Positions 45,712 to 57,149 of a stretch of DNA of 64,000 bases are shown in pieces. The translations under genes were made by a program, and so were the position numbers. Numbering within the stretch: position 1 is the stretch's first letter; every line of letters begins with the position of its first letter. The stretch is from assembly GCF_029873635.1 (NCBI RefSeq), contig NC_080428.1:61925957-61989956 (forward strand), written 5' to 3'. Origin of the DNA: Malania oleifera. Lineage: Eukaryota; Streptophyta; Magnoliopsida; Santalales; Ximeniaceae. Under the pieces are notes generated by a model, which was not told the DNA's origin, did no database searches, and saw nothing but the letters and a program-made list of their open reading frames with translations.

Positions 45712-48700
45712 ATGGCCACGAGGACTGCTATGAGATATGTATCTCGAAGACTTTCAAGCAGTGGAAAAATTCTCAACGAGGAGGAAAAGGCTGCCGAAAA
45801 TGTTTACATCAAGGTAACCCTCGAGTCCCCTTCTTCATTCATTCTCTTATGCTTTGTATTGTTCTAAAGAATGAAAATAAAGGACAATGAAAATTTTTTC
45901 TAGAGTGGATAGTTTTTTACCCTTGTTTTAAGCCTTCATTTTGCTCATTATTTTGGAGATTAAAGCAAGAGCTTATGGTTTTATTTTTGTGAATAATTTA
46001 TGTTCTGCTTTTGCATTTTCTGCTTTATGCATTTGGTTTGTTTGATTAGGTGGCAATGAGATTTTTGATGCCCTGAAAACCAATTGCCCTTTGTCAGGTT
46101 ATATGATCTTTCATCCTCTTCTGTTATATGTCCTCCTTTTTAACAAATTCTGCTGCTGCTGCTGCTTCTGCTGCTGCCAGTCAAAATTTCACATTATTCT
46201 TAAAATAAAAAATGCATAATGCATAAATCAAGTGATGGTTTCGATTCTATTCCATTCGATCCCACTCCATTCCTACATACCAAACATATAGAAATAGTTT
46301 AACCATATATTCCTTTGAAATAACTGATGCTGTGGACATTTGATAAACCTAGAAGAGATTGGACAAAAAAAATCTGCTTTGAAGACTCAAAAACTTTTAG
46401 TCAGATTAGCGTCTAATGAGTCCTAATTATATATAGTCCTCAAATAAAACCATAAAATCTCAGCTATACATTCATTTCAAAGGTCACATCACATGCTAGC
46501 CATGTGACTGCTTAAAGAATATGATTAAGCAGAGGACATGAAATCCTTAAAAGAATAATTAACTGCAGTAGCATGAAAACTCGACAGTAATGTGCACAGT
46601 AAAATGGTTGTATGGTCTTTTAGTTGACTCTAGCATTTTTTGCGTCAAACTTTACTTGGCTTTATGCTTGGACTTCTTACAATTTGCCTGGTCTAAGAAT
46701 TCTGCTGCTACCATTCTGCGTCCACCCCCTTCGCTCGGGAAAAAACTCGCTTTCAGCTTTCTGGTTGGTTTAGGATGAATCACTTCTTTAAGATAGTGGG
46801 GATAAAAGTCAGCAACATCAAATGTCCTCAAAATCCTTGTGTCTTCTAGAAAGTCCATTACATAAGCATTGTCATCAATCTTCTTTAGGAGTTGATATGA
46901 ACCGTACCTCTTTGGATTGAGTTTGTTGTATGCTCCAATCTTGACTCTATGCTTTTGAAGAAATACCATAAACATATCTCTCACCTTAAACATTTAGCTG
47001 TGGTGGTGCTCGTCAGCAGCTTGCTTGTTCTTAGGCATTGATACGTTAGTGTAGTTGAGGTTGCTGGTGTTGTCCTTAAGGTAGGTATAGGTGGAGTTTT
47101 GAGTTAGGAGGGACACTCTAGCATTTTTCAGTGAAAAACTCTGAGAGGTTAAATAGAAATACAACAAATATGACAAAGAACTCTCTAACATATGAGATAT
47201 TATCAGTTACCCCAGGAGTTTGTACGCTTTTCTGACCATCTTGCTTTGCGATATTTGACTTCCTAGAAGAAGTTGAGTGCTAAGCAAGCTGTTTGGGTAG
47301 AGTTTCTTAATGAATATACCTAAAAAAGTGCTTCGATGTAGAGGATAAGGTAGCTGATGCTCTCTGTAGAGTCACAGTTTTTCTCCATGTCACGAGCGCT
47401 GAGGTCATTGGATTTTATCATTTGAAAAGGATGAATATTGTACTTGTCCTGATTTTGGATTCATTTTTCAGCCAGCATTAGAGGGTTTGTAAACTTTATC
47501 ATCCATGAAGTTTACTTGTTTAAGGGCACTAGGTTATGCATTCCCTGCACTTCTATTTCAAGATTTCTTAGTTTGGGAGTTGTATGTGATGGATTAGCTG
47601 GTTATTTTGAAAGGGATAAAACCATTGCCTATGTTGAGAGGGATGCTGCTAAGGTAGTATCTTAGTGTCATACCTATTAGCCAAATCTAGGAGACAAAAC
47701 ACTAGACTTAATAGACCTCTTCCATTGACACACCATTCCTTGGAGATACTTGAGTAGGGATTATGTCCTTGGACTCCCTAACACAGCATGGGGACATGAT
47801 TCGATATTCGTAGTAGTAGATAGATTTTCCAAAATGGTATATTTCATCTCCATCTAGCAAGACCTTTGGTGCTTATGTGGCTAAATCATTCGTTAAGGAG
47901 GTAGTGAAATTACATGATTTGCCAACTTCTAAATTGTCTAGTACAGGTGTCAAATTTTCTAGTTGCTTTTGGAAGATGCTTTGGAAAATGTGTGGGATTC
48001 ACTTGATGTTTTATTCCTCTTGCCGCCCAAAACTAATGTTTAGATCATGGTTTAAAACTTGGACTAGTCATCAACCTTGGACTCCCTAACATAGCATGGG
48101 GACATGATTTGATATTCGTAGTAGTAGATAGGTTTTCCAAAATGGTATATTTCATCCCCATCTAGCAAGACCTTTGGTGCTTATGTGGCTAAATCATTCT
48201 TTAAGGAGGTAGTGAAATTTACATGATTTGCCGACTTCTAAATTGTCTAGTACAGGTGTCAAATTTTCTAGTTGCTTTTGGAAGATGCTTTGGAAAATGT
48301 GTGGGTTTCACTTGATGTTTTATTTCGCTTGCCACCCAAAATTGATATTTAGATCATGGTTTAAAACTTGGACCAGTCATCAACCTTGTGAAGTTACCGG
48401 GTAACTCAGACTGGCGACTTTAACAGTGGTCTGACACGTGATGTTGTTATTAAGGTAGGGATTGTAATCAGTAATGTTTAGTTCAATAAAAAATTGTTTA
48501 AGTTCTATATACATTTGTGCTTGTGTCTGTGTGTATATGATGGGGATTGGCAGACCTTACTCCTTTCCTTCGCCGACATGGTGACACGTGGACGGCTTCC
48601 AGATGTCCACTTTTGTTCATAACTGTTTTGCAGGAACCCATGGGATTAATGGAAAATCATACTTGAAGACTTTCGGTACGAGAAGATCCAAATAAAGTAT

Positions 48701-51700
48701 TAAAGCAAGAAGACCCATGTGGGCCCCACACTGTCTTGTGGGCTCCACACGGTCTTGTGGGCCCCACACGGCTCCATTGGGCCCACACAGAATTGGGCCT
48801 CCCATTGACTTTTGTTTTATATTTAATTTGTAATCTTGCAAGACAACTTGCTTGCTTGCATGTGCATGTCTTAGTAAGTTGTGTGTGTTGTAAGTTGTGT
48901 AAGTATTTATTGTATCTAGTAAGTTGGAGTATTAGTAAGTTGTGTCATTAATGAGTCTTGTAAGTTGATTTGTTTATTTCCTTTGTCTCTCCCATGCTTG
49001 TATGGGAATCGTTAGTTGTTTAATGTCTTTGTCCCCCCATGCTAGCTAAGATTATTAATGCTTTGTCCCCCCATGCTAGCTATATATATCCCTTCATTGT
49101 AAGAACAAAAGCTAAGTTTTGAATATTGATATTGAAAGGAAATTCCTTTGTTGAAGCTTATTAGCTTTGTCCAATCCTTGTGATTGTGTAGTATGGGGCT
49201 ACGTCATTCTCTCCGGAGATCAGGTGGTGAGAGACCACTAACCTATCCAACAACTCCATCTCCATATCCTCCCTCCCTCACTCTCATGGCCACCACCAAA
49301 GTTACATCCACACGGCCAGCACTTTCATATCACCACACGGACACCATCAATCCTTTGCATTGCTGCGTTCAAATGGTATCTTACAAGCTTGCAAAAAGGA
49401 CTCTAGGTGTGATTGTGTGTTGAACAACGTCAAGCATCCATAGATTCTCGTGGTAACTTTAATTTTTGTTTGAACCCCTGTTATATCTTACAGCCCATGT
49501 AATTACTAAAACCTTAGTTTCAAATTCTGCACTTTCATATTTGATAAACCCTTTGCCTGAAATTTTGAAATTCCAAAACTTGAATAGCATATCTGAATCC
49601 CTAGACTCTCAATATTACTGCTTGTTAGTCTAAATCAATTGTGGAATACTATTTTGCTAAACATAGAACTTATTTCTTGAAATATTGAAATAACATCTTT
49701 ACTGTAATTTCAACTTGTTTCCTTTGTGAAAGAACCAATTGAGACTTATTTTAGAACAACATCATACACCCTTTCAAAATCCCAAAACATGTGAAATGTC
49801 CTCTGGTTTATTGTGTTTATGTTCGGATAATTAAATTCTTAATTTAAAGTGTATTGAGTATATGTGCTTGTGAGGGTTGAATCGTAGGACTAAGCCACCC
49901 TTTCCCGTCCTACATCAGTATATGTATATCTTGTGTTATGTATATGTATTGTTTGTTCTCAAATATTAAAGGGAAAAAGACTTGGTCCAAGGGTAAGTCT
50001 TCTCCTTACATGCCTTGAGGAACAGACTTCAAGTTTCACTGGCTGTATGATGTAGAACAAGAAGCAGGGCTATGGATGGGCTCTGGAGAATTGGGGTAAG
50101 GAATTATTGGATTTCAGCCCAATAGATTTAAGAGTAGTTAATTAGGCTTGTGTATTTGGTGGTTTGTAACATATGGGTTTATTGGGGGTGATCTAATGGT
50201 AAGTCTTCTCCTCACATGCCTTGAGGAGCAGACCTCAAGTTTCACTGGCTGTATGATGTAGAACAAGAAGCAGGGCAATGGATGGGCTCTGGAGAATTCC
50301 ATTGTAAGGAATTATCGGATTTCAGTCCAATAGATTTAAGAGTAGTTAATTAGGCTTACGTGTATGTGGTGGTTTGTAATATATGGGTTTATTGGGAGGT
50401 GAATTTGTAATTTTCTGTATCTTTAGAGGTTTACATGCAATTCTTGCAATTTAGGCTTGCTTATAAAATTTTAAGTAGGATGTGGAAGCCATGTGAGAGT
50501 TGGTTATTTTTGAATTTGAAATTGAAGTGAACGTGTTAGTCCTCTCAACACCCCCCCCCCCCCCAAATAAAAAAATCCCAGACACACGTGTCTTCTTCTT
50601 CTTCCCCTCTTCTCTCCCAATTTTCACCCCTGGGCAGAATAATTTCTGCTGTTCTGTACTAGAATTGATGTTCGATATTTCTCCTCTATTTCTCCCAAAT
50701 TCTTTCTTTGTTGTAATTATTTGATGATGTTCTGCATTGTTCGGTATAAGAGCCACATCAATCCACCTCCTTTTCTTCAGTTTTTCTTCCAATACTTCAG
50801 CCTCATTCCATCTTTCTCCTCCTCCTCTGCATTTCCTTTGAACAAGCATGATCCTTTCTCTTCTAAAAATTCTATCACAAACTTTGATCACCACCACAAG
50901 TTCTCTCTCTTTCTCTTGATCAGTTCCCATCTATTTCACACCATTCACCAAACTCTTTTTTTTTTCTCTTGCAGCCAGGATTTTATTTTTAAAAACCCAC
51001 TGCAACTGTTCACTGCCCTTATTTTCATAGTCCACTTTCTAAGTATGATTTCATAGCTCCACCACTACCATCAGAGACAGAAACTGCTGATTAGCCCCTC
51101 CCCAAAATTCCTTGCCAACCACAGGTGTGGCACCACACTCCAGCGGAAGAATCTTGGCCATTGCCTCTCTTAAACCCCTAACTCCCTGTCATGTAGTCAC
51201 CATCCCCTGATCTACGTTCACCATAAATTTCATTGCATGGAAGCTGCTGCTGGCAGCTAACATGCCTCACATGCAGGGGACGCACACGGGAATTTTTTGC
51301 ACAGTTTTCTAAGTGAATTTTTTAAATTTCTGCGTTGTTTCTTTCCAACAACTCCCAAACCAATCATTGAAATCTCCTTTCCCTTCAATTGTGGGCCATA
51401 ACCAGAGCAACACTATTTTCAATTGTCAAAGTCTCACTTGTACTAGTTGCAGCACTGCAAGCTGCTGCTGCACATCTTCAAACATCGCAGATTCGTGACT
51501 TTTCCTATTCTTTCTGTGTGTACTATTGAAGTGCGAGAACTTCCCAAGTCCCTAATATGTGGGCTCAATTCGATCTTTAATGCTGTTGTCAGTGTCACCA
51601 CCCCACCATCAGTCTTGCATCCCATCTGTCATCTCTCATTCACAATCCTTGTTGACAACCATGGTGACCATGGAATTTGAGTAAACAGAAAAATGTGCTT

Positions 51701-54700
51701 GAATTGAGGATCTGGAGATATATCCATGTCCTTGCTGAACGAAGAAATCTGGATCTATAATATTACGAGAAGGTAATTGCTAGCATTAACAATGAAATGA
51801 CAGAAGCAAATGCCGTAGTTATGACACAGCAAACTTCTCTGACAGTTAGTGAATTAAGCAATCCACCCAATATTGTGGAAGCTCACAATGTGGTTGACCA
51901 AAAAGAGTTTATTGTTGAAGTAGAAAGGGAGAGATCCAAGGAGATGCTTACGGAGCCCATGTAAACCAAGGTTATTAGAATCGAGATTCTGAGTGGGATC
52001 ATTGGATGGGTCTGCAGTTTCAAATCGTATAATTGGATTGAGAATCATAAGATTCTACTTTCAATGTAAATATTAAAATATTATATATGTAGAACTTTGT
52101 GACAAGTATTAAGACTAAAAACTTGGTTAGTAACTTAGTAAGTATAAGAAGTTAAACATAAAATAAAATGTTCAAAAATAAAAAGAAGAAAAAGAAGAAG
52201 AGCAAGAAAAGGAGAAGAAGAAGGAGAAAAACAGTGCTCACTGTTGAGAAGCAGATCTGTTTTGAAGCATACCCTCTGCTGGGCCTGCTGGCTTGGCTCT
52301 TTTCTTGGCTGCTGCTGATCAAACAAGAATTCTGTGTTGAAGAGGACTGAGTACTTGTTGAACACCAAAGAAGGAAGAGGACTGAGGACTCAACACTGGT
52401 TGTTGAAGACTAAAAAACTGTTGATCAAACAGCAAGACTGCTAGATGCTAGCTGCTGCTGATTGAACACCAGTCACTAGATGGAGGGTTCTATGGTTGTT
52501 GAACAGGAGAGAAATTCAGGTTCTGGATTGCTGAACTTCAATGAGGAGTAGAGGACTGATGTGCTAAACTCCGGGGAAGTCGGGTGCAGATTCTGCTGAA
52601 TCTATTCATCGATGGGGGGCTGGGAGTTATTTAGGTGCTGAACTCTGGGGAAGTCAGGTGCAGATTTTTCTGAATCTATTCATCGATGGGGGGCTAGGAG
52701 CTATTTTGTCCCATATATTGAAGAATTTGGACCAAACATAAACCTTTTGGGGCCTTTGGGCGAATAAAAACATGTATTGGGTCATATTATTGAACCACAA
52801 AAAGGAAAAAAAAATCCCAATCCAGGTAACAAAGTCGGTTCTTTTTGATTCTACAATTCTGATTGTACAGATTCTTTTACGATTCTACCACGATTCTACT
52901 TGATTCCGATTTTATATGCAACTTGGATCATTTGGGTGAATCTGGATCATAGAATCGTACGATTCTACGATCCAGATCGCAATTTTAATAACCATGGTCA
53001 AAACCATAGCTGCACCATTTGTATTAGCAGCAGGATTTGATGGCATAAAAGACATTCCAAAATTGACATTTAAGCCAAAAGAACCGATAAAGGAACTTGA
53101 GTGGTGGAAATAGCAGAGATAAACCTTCCATGGAGGGCAGGTCCATTGGGTTCTCAGCTATGTGAATGAGATTGCATGTGGAAGTGATAATTCCTGATAG
53201 GTTTGTTTTCAGTGCCTCCACCCACTTGCATTCATATTTATTTTTGAAGCATATGGATTGCATCATTAATTCCAATGCAATTTTGGTTGGTCAGTTCTTC
53301 ATCCTTCAATTATTTTGAATTCGAGGTCAGATATACCAATTGGGGGAGAATGATGCAATGGGCATCAAGGCTTGCAATGATTATTTTTGGCATTGGTAGG
53401 ATTTTTGGTCAATCTTCTAGGTAATTATTTTTAAGATTTTCCTATTTTTGCAGCATTCTATAGTAGGATTATCTAGTAGGTTACTAGGGTCTTTATGATG
53501 TAGTGACTTTACATTATGTGTTGTTTTAATTTTTAGTGATTTGATATTAATTCCTAGAGATTGTTTACTTATTTAGAATTTGGAGAAGGTCTATACAAAG
53601 ATTTGATGTGTATTCATGAGGGGCAGTTTGGCAGATTGAGCATTGAGTAGCAATTGAGTTTTGTCTCTTTGTTTTTTCACTCCCTTTTAATGTCCTATTC
53701 TTTTCTTTTATTTCCTGCATTCTTCCCTTGTTTGAATTCGTCCTGCGTCAACCCTTGGCTTGTATTTGGTACTGCACAGTTGTGGCATAGGACTGGCCAA
53801 AATGGAGGACCTTAGTCCATTTACACGGTATAAGCCTGGTTGGCCCCCTCCCACCAACCAGCAGTGGCTAAGCAATTAAAGGACAAAGTGCTTTTGTTTT
53901 TCTTTTTTTGTTATGTTATTCTTTTCATTGAGGGTATTTTGGTCCACCATAGCAGTCCAGTCATGTCGTGTAAATCTTAGACATGGAGACAACACACCCT
54001 TGCCCATTAATTTTTAAGCCTTTTTGCAGGTAGATTCATATTTTTTTCTTCCATTTTAATTGTAGAAAAAAATGTTGAATTCAGTCACATACCTAACATG
54101 AGAGTTGCACATGAAAAGAATTTTTTTTTTCCTTTTTTTTTTAGGGGGGGGGGGGGGGGGGGAGGAGGAGTTGGAATCGCTTCTTTTTTATTTTTTATTT
54201 TTTGATAGGTAGGAGTCTTTCGAGAGGCTGTATTATTTTAAGATCTGATGCTGGCTGATAGGAAAGGAAATTTGGCCTAGACATAGTAGACTGGTAAAAT
54301 TAGGACTTCTTGAGTTATGAAATTTTCCGACCATTAATCACTTCATTACAACCAAATTCTTGTTGTATTTGTCACTTGGGCATTTTCTTCCCATGTGTGT
54401 GCTCATGTTCTAATTTTTTACTGATTAGTGATTTGTTTGAGAGGGGCATACTATGTTTGAAAACTATTTCTCAACTGGGTGTTGAGGTTTTATTCTTCAC
54501 CCTAGATTGTGAAACAAATGTTAATGGGCATTGACAATGATGAACTCTTACTGACATTAGTTCCTTCGAAATGTTTTATCTATAGTTAGAAGAAAATCTG
54601 GGACAGCTAGCATACCTGCATCCGATGATATGGCATTCTTTTGCAGTCTTAAAGCAATCTGCATTATGAGCATTGGAAATTTGAAATAATGTTGAAAACT

Positions 54701-56981
54701 TTTATACTGTTTTTTTGACATCTGGAAATCCCTTTCCCTCCTCATAAGTCTTGCTTGTATGACCCCACATGCAACTCACCTGGCCCAACACTAGTTTATA
54801 TCACCTTTGTGCTAAATGGTTTGATTATTCCAACTGAATCGTGTTTTCATATTTCAAAAGACTATCAAGAATAGTGTCATTGAATATTACTTTTTCCATT
54901 TAAGTTTCGTAATTGTTATTGAATAGTAGCTAATGTTTCATTTTTTTTTAAAAGCATGCAGTATGCAACTCTGATTGTTCAAAATGAATATCTACGTCTT
55001 ACTTTCCTTTGTACTATTTACACTGGGCCTTCAGCCATGGTACAATCCAGCCAGAAATAATCAATTAAAAAAATTACTGTCATTCTTATTCTTGAGCCAA
55101 CTGCATTTGTTGACATAAGATGCATTTCTTCACCCCTCGTCCCCCCCACTTTCCCCAAAAAAATAATAAAACAAAAAGAAAGCTAGTGGAATCCTGTGAT
55201 TTTTTTTAATTTTTTTTTAATATATAAGAATCTTGCTTTAAAATAGATCTAATTTTTGACAAGCCTTTCTCCCCTACGAAAGGAAAGTTTTTCAAATGTA
55301 GCAAGTGCCATGGTCTCTTTTTTTTCAAAAGAATGGCGTGCCCTAATTCATTTGTAGGAGCTTAGGCTTTCACTATCCGGAGGGGTAGTAAAATTGAATG
55401 GGAGGAGAGTTGGGAGAACTAATTTGAAAGACATTTGGTGCAGTTCCAATGCCTGTAAAAGTAGACAGGGCTGACCATTTCACACCGTAGTAAATTGACA
55501 TGGCAAAACTTTTAGAATTTAATTTGAGTGAATTTAAAATTTTTTGTAGTTAATTTTGAGCTGGATGTACTGTGCAATGCCTTTGCTTGTTTGTCATATT
55601 TGTTGTTGTTCTGTGTCGCTGTTGAAAATGATCTGGTTCTTTTACTGCAGAAAATTGAGCAAGAAAAGCTGGAGAAGCTTGCACGCAAGGTACTATCATA
55701 CTAGATATTTATTTTAATTATTTTTTATAAGTAGAAGATTAATGTCCCATTAGAAGGCCTAAGCTTTTGAATTTGATGTTATTGTTACTGTGGCCTTTTT
55801 TATGTTTCTCAAATTGGATTATTTGATATTTGAAGAGGTATTATTTAACATATGGTGGGACTCTGATTAAATGAAGGGGTGGTTTCTGAACCATGTTTAA
55901 ATCCCATAATTGATAGTGAGATCAAGTGGGAAAATTGCAGCATCTGAGAAGTGTATGCAAGAAATGAAAAATGCTTACCATACGTGATGTATTCATGTTC
56001 TGCAAAAGCATCTGTTCCCTTACTTTTGCAACGTGTGATTATGAAGCATGGTAATGAGCGTCATGTTTCCCAAGCTCACTTAAAATAAGCTATTGTAAAC
56101 ATGACCCTGTTCTGCTTCTCTCCTTGTATCTCATCCATTCAACCTCTCAAAATGTAATTGTTTTTTTGAGGTAAATGGGCTTACAAACCAAAAGTGTACA
56201 CAAAAATGTATTGGCTGCTGTGTAAATTGCTTGTATAACTTGATGTTGTTCTGTCAAGCCTTTTGTTGAGTGGGTGCAACTTGCTTCAACTCTGAAAGTT
56301 AAAAAATACAAATACCCAGTGCACAAAGCTTTCTATGCCATTTGGTGGCTTTGGAGAGGGCATGGCATACGCGGCCTTATCTCCACAACTAGAGAAGCTA
56401 TTTCTGTGACTTGAACCTATGAGTGTAACGCCCTTGCAATTGGGTCAAGGCTCACCCTCAAATAAATGTTACTGAATCTGAAATTTGATTCAATGTTTAG
56501 TTATCTGGAGTTATTTTTTCTGTAACAAATAAATGAATGTTATTGATCGTCTATATGATGAATTGTATTGTCTTATTTTCCAATTTGTTGATTTTTCAGT
56601 ATTTTTTCAGCCGAGTTTGGTTGATGAACTAAGATCTATTCAGTCAACTTCTTTGCTTGGCTGTGAGCTCTTAATTTTTGAAGCGTAGTACCATGCAGCC
56701 TACTTTTCATTCTCTGCTTCTGTTGCTTTAGTTACATGTTACCCATTAGCTTTAGCTTCCTCGGGATAATGTTTCAGGGCCCAAAACCAGAAGAAAAGCT
56801 CGAAACAAGCTCAGGGAGTTCTACTCCTGACGTTAAACAGAGTAGCCCAACCTCAACATCTGGTGTATCAACTGACAAGTACCGAAACTACGCTGTTGTT
56901 GCTGGTGCAGTAACCATTCTTGGTGGTCTCGGATGGTATCTTAAAGCAACTGCAAAGAAGCCTGAAGAAGTTCAGGATTGA
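45712..56981 (+). CDS. IF1: Mitochondrial IF1-like ATP synthase inhibitor (three coding exons)
   Basis: Coding exons are 45712-45813, 55651-55689 and 56778-56981, all with GT-AG junctions in phase 0, giving 114 residues. Residues 1-18 ([18 protein letters not shown]) are a basic, Ser-rich mitochondrial presequence. Residues 20-47 match the IF1/IATP inhibitory helix: a charged [12 protein letters not shown] segment then E-Q-E-K-L-E-K-L. A Ser/Thr/Pro linker follows. A hydrophobic stretch at 85-102 ([17 protein letters not shown]) may be a membrane anchor, and a Lys/Glu tail ends the protein. From memory it closely resembles Arabidopsis At2g27730, of about the same length. IF1 proteins bind the F1 part of ATP synthase and block ATP hydrolysis when the membrane potential falls. 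The middle exon has only 39 bases, and intron 1 is about 9.8 kb, filled with transposon debris. Confidence 0.85.
46650..47130 (-). mobile_element. Ty3/gypsy integrase C-terminal fragment in intron 1
   Basis: Minus strand: a segment like M-V-F-L-Q-K-H-R, then [20 protein letters not shown] and F-D-V-A-D matches the region after the integrase core of plant Ty3 elements. It is an incomplete relic with no LTR. It lies in the opposite orientation to the host gene and to the neighbouring gypsy fragment. Confidence 0.7.
47190..48395 (+). mobile_element. Ty3/gypsy RNase H-integrase fragment in intron 1
   Basis: Plus strand: the RNase H end (an E-F-V[15 protein letters not shown] stretch, about 47206-47270, then a V-A-D-A-L-like end near 47350), a zinc-region stretch, and the integrase core start (about 47700-47900, [15 protein letters not shown]). 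The integrase part is present twice because of a 308-bp tandem duplication. Broken and incomplete. Confidence 0.7.
47767..48384. repeat. 308-bp tandem duplication within the gypsy fragment
   Basis: Copies 47767-48074 and 48075-48384 both begin CCTTGGACTCCCTAACA (the second shifted by a few bases) and end at 'ccagtcatcaa'-like text. They differ by a few percent, so the duplication is younger than the gypsy insertion. Confidence 0.85.
48538..49200 (+). other. LTR-like segment with a GTGGGCCCCACA array
   Basis: Around 48717-48785, three to four imperfect copies of GTGGGCCCCACACGG stand in tandem. A TATA-like GCTATATATATCCC (about 49078) follows, with duplicated 'tgtccccccatgctagct' text before it (about 49030 and 49063). 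The layout suggests an LTR of the adjacent gypsy debris, but I could not define both ends. Confidence 0.35.
49992..50401. repeat. 206-bp tandem duplication in intron 1
   Basis: Copies start GGTAAGTCTTCTCC at 49992 and 50198 and share text through 'gggtttattggg'. One copy has a few extra bases near 50295. No coding potential. It may belong to an LTR, see the primer-site-like sequence at 50739. Confidence 0.85.
50739..51960 (+). mobile_element. Possible LARD-like or degenerate copia internal region
   Basis: CGGTATAAGAGCC at about 50740 resembles the initiator-Met primer-binding site used by copia elements, and pyrimidine-rich LTR-like sequence precedes it. What follows has no coding domain that I recognise. 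The run of 14 C at 50551-50564 lies upstream. Weakly supported. Confidence 0.25.
51966..52997. mobile_element. TIR DNA element, AAGGTTATTA family
   Basis: The left end CCAAGGTTATTAGAATCG and the reverse complement of the right end (CCATGGTTATTAAAATTG) form imperfect inverted repeats, with a sub-terminal GATTCTA-rich zone at both ends. No transposase is visible, so it is non-autonomous. Flanks show no perfect duplication. The interior contains a 74-bp tandem duplication (from 52561 and 52635). The same family starts at 63565 and 63804. Confidence 0.65.
52561..52705. repeat. 74-bp tandem duplication
   Basis: Two copies, each with GTGCTRAACTCYGGGGAAGTC followed by 'tctattcatcgatggggggct', lie inside the TIR element. 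Confidence 0.85.
53336..53780 (+). mobile_element. Ty3/gypsy 3' end: polypurine tract and LTR start
   Basis: TTGGGGGAGAA|TGATGCAATGG at about 53340-53360, preceded by 'tttgaattcgaggtc', is the usual plant gypsy end-of-pol, polypurine-tract and LTR junction. The LTR end is not defined. A relic in intron 1. Confidence 0.4.
53781..55650 (+). other. Remainder of IF1 intron 1
   Basis: T-rich intron sequence with no recognised element. It contains a pure G run of 19 (54144-54162) next to T tracts. It ends in a normal acceptor CTTTTACTGCAG at 55650. Confidence 0.5.
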
Positions 56982-57035
56982 TGTAGAAAGCATCACTTGG
57001 TTGCTTGCACATGTCTAGCTTCGTCACAGTATAAA

Positions 57036-57041
57036 AATAAA
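57036..57041 (+). terminator. Poly(A) signal of the IF1-like gene
   Basis: AATAAA, 55 bases after the stop codon at 56979-56981, in an AT-rich 3' UTR. Other AT-rich near-signals follow, so the actual cleavage site is unknown. Confidence 0.5.
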
Positions 57042-57149
57042 TCAAACTCAAAACAAAATTCTGTTTTTTATTATTTTTCTTCTGGCAGCCCCAAAAAAAA
57101 ATGTTAATCTGTGTTCGAGGATTTTGTGCTCCTAGCACCCCTTTCCTCC

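Noticed and set aside
50500-51680. Several short plus-strand frames in IF1 intron 1
   Set aside because: Low complexity Ser/Phe/Pro-rich composition, no domain, and location within an intron.
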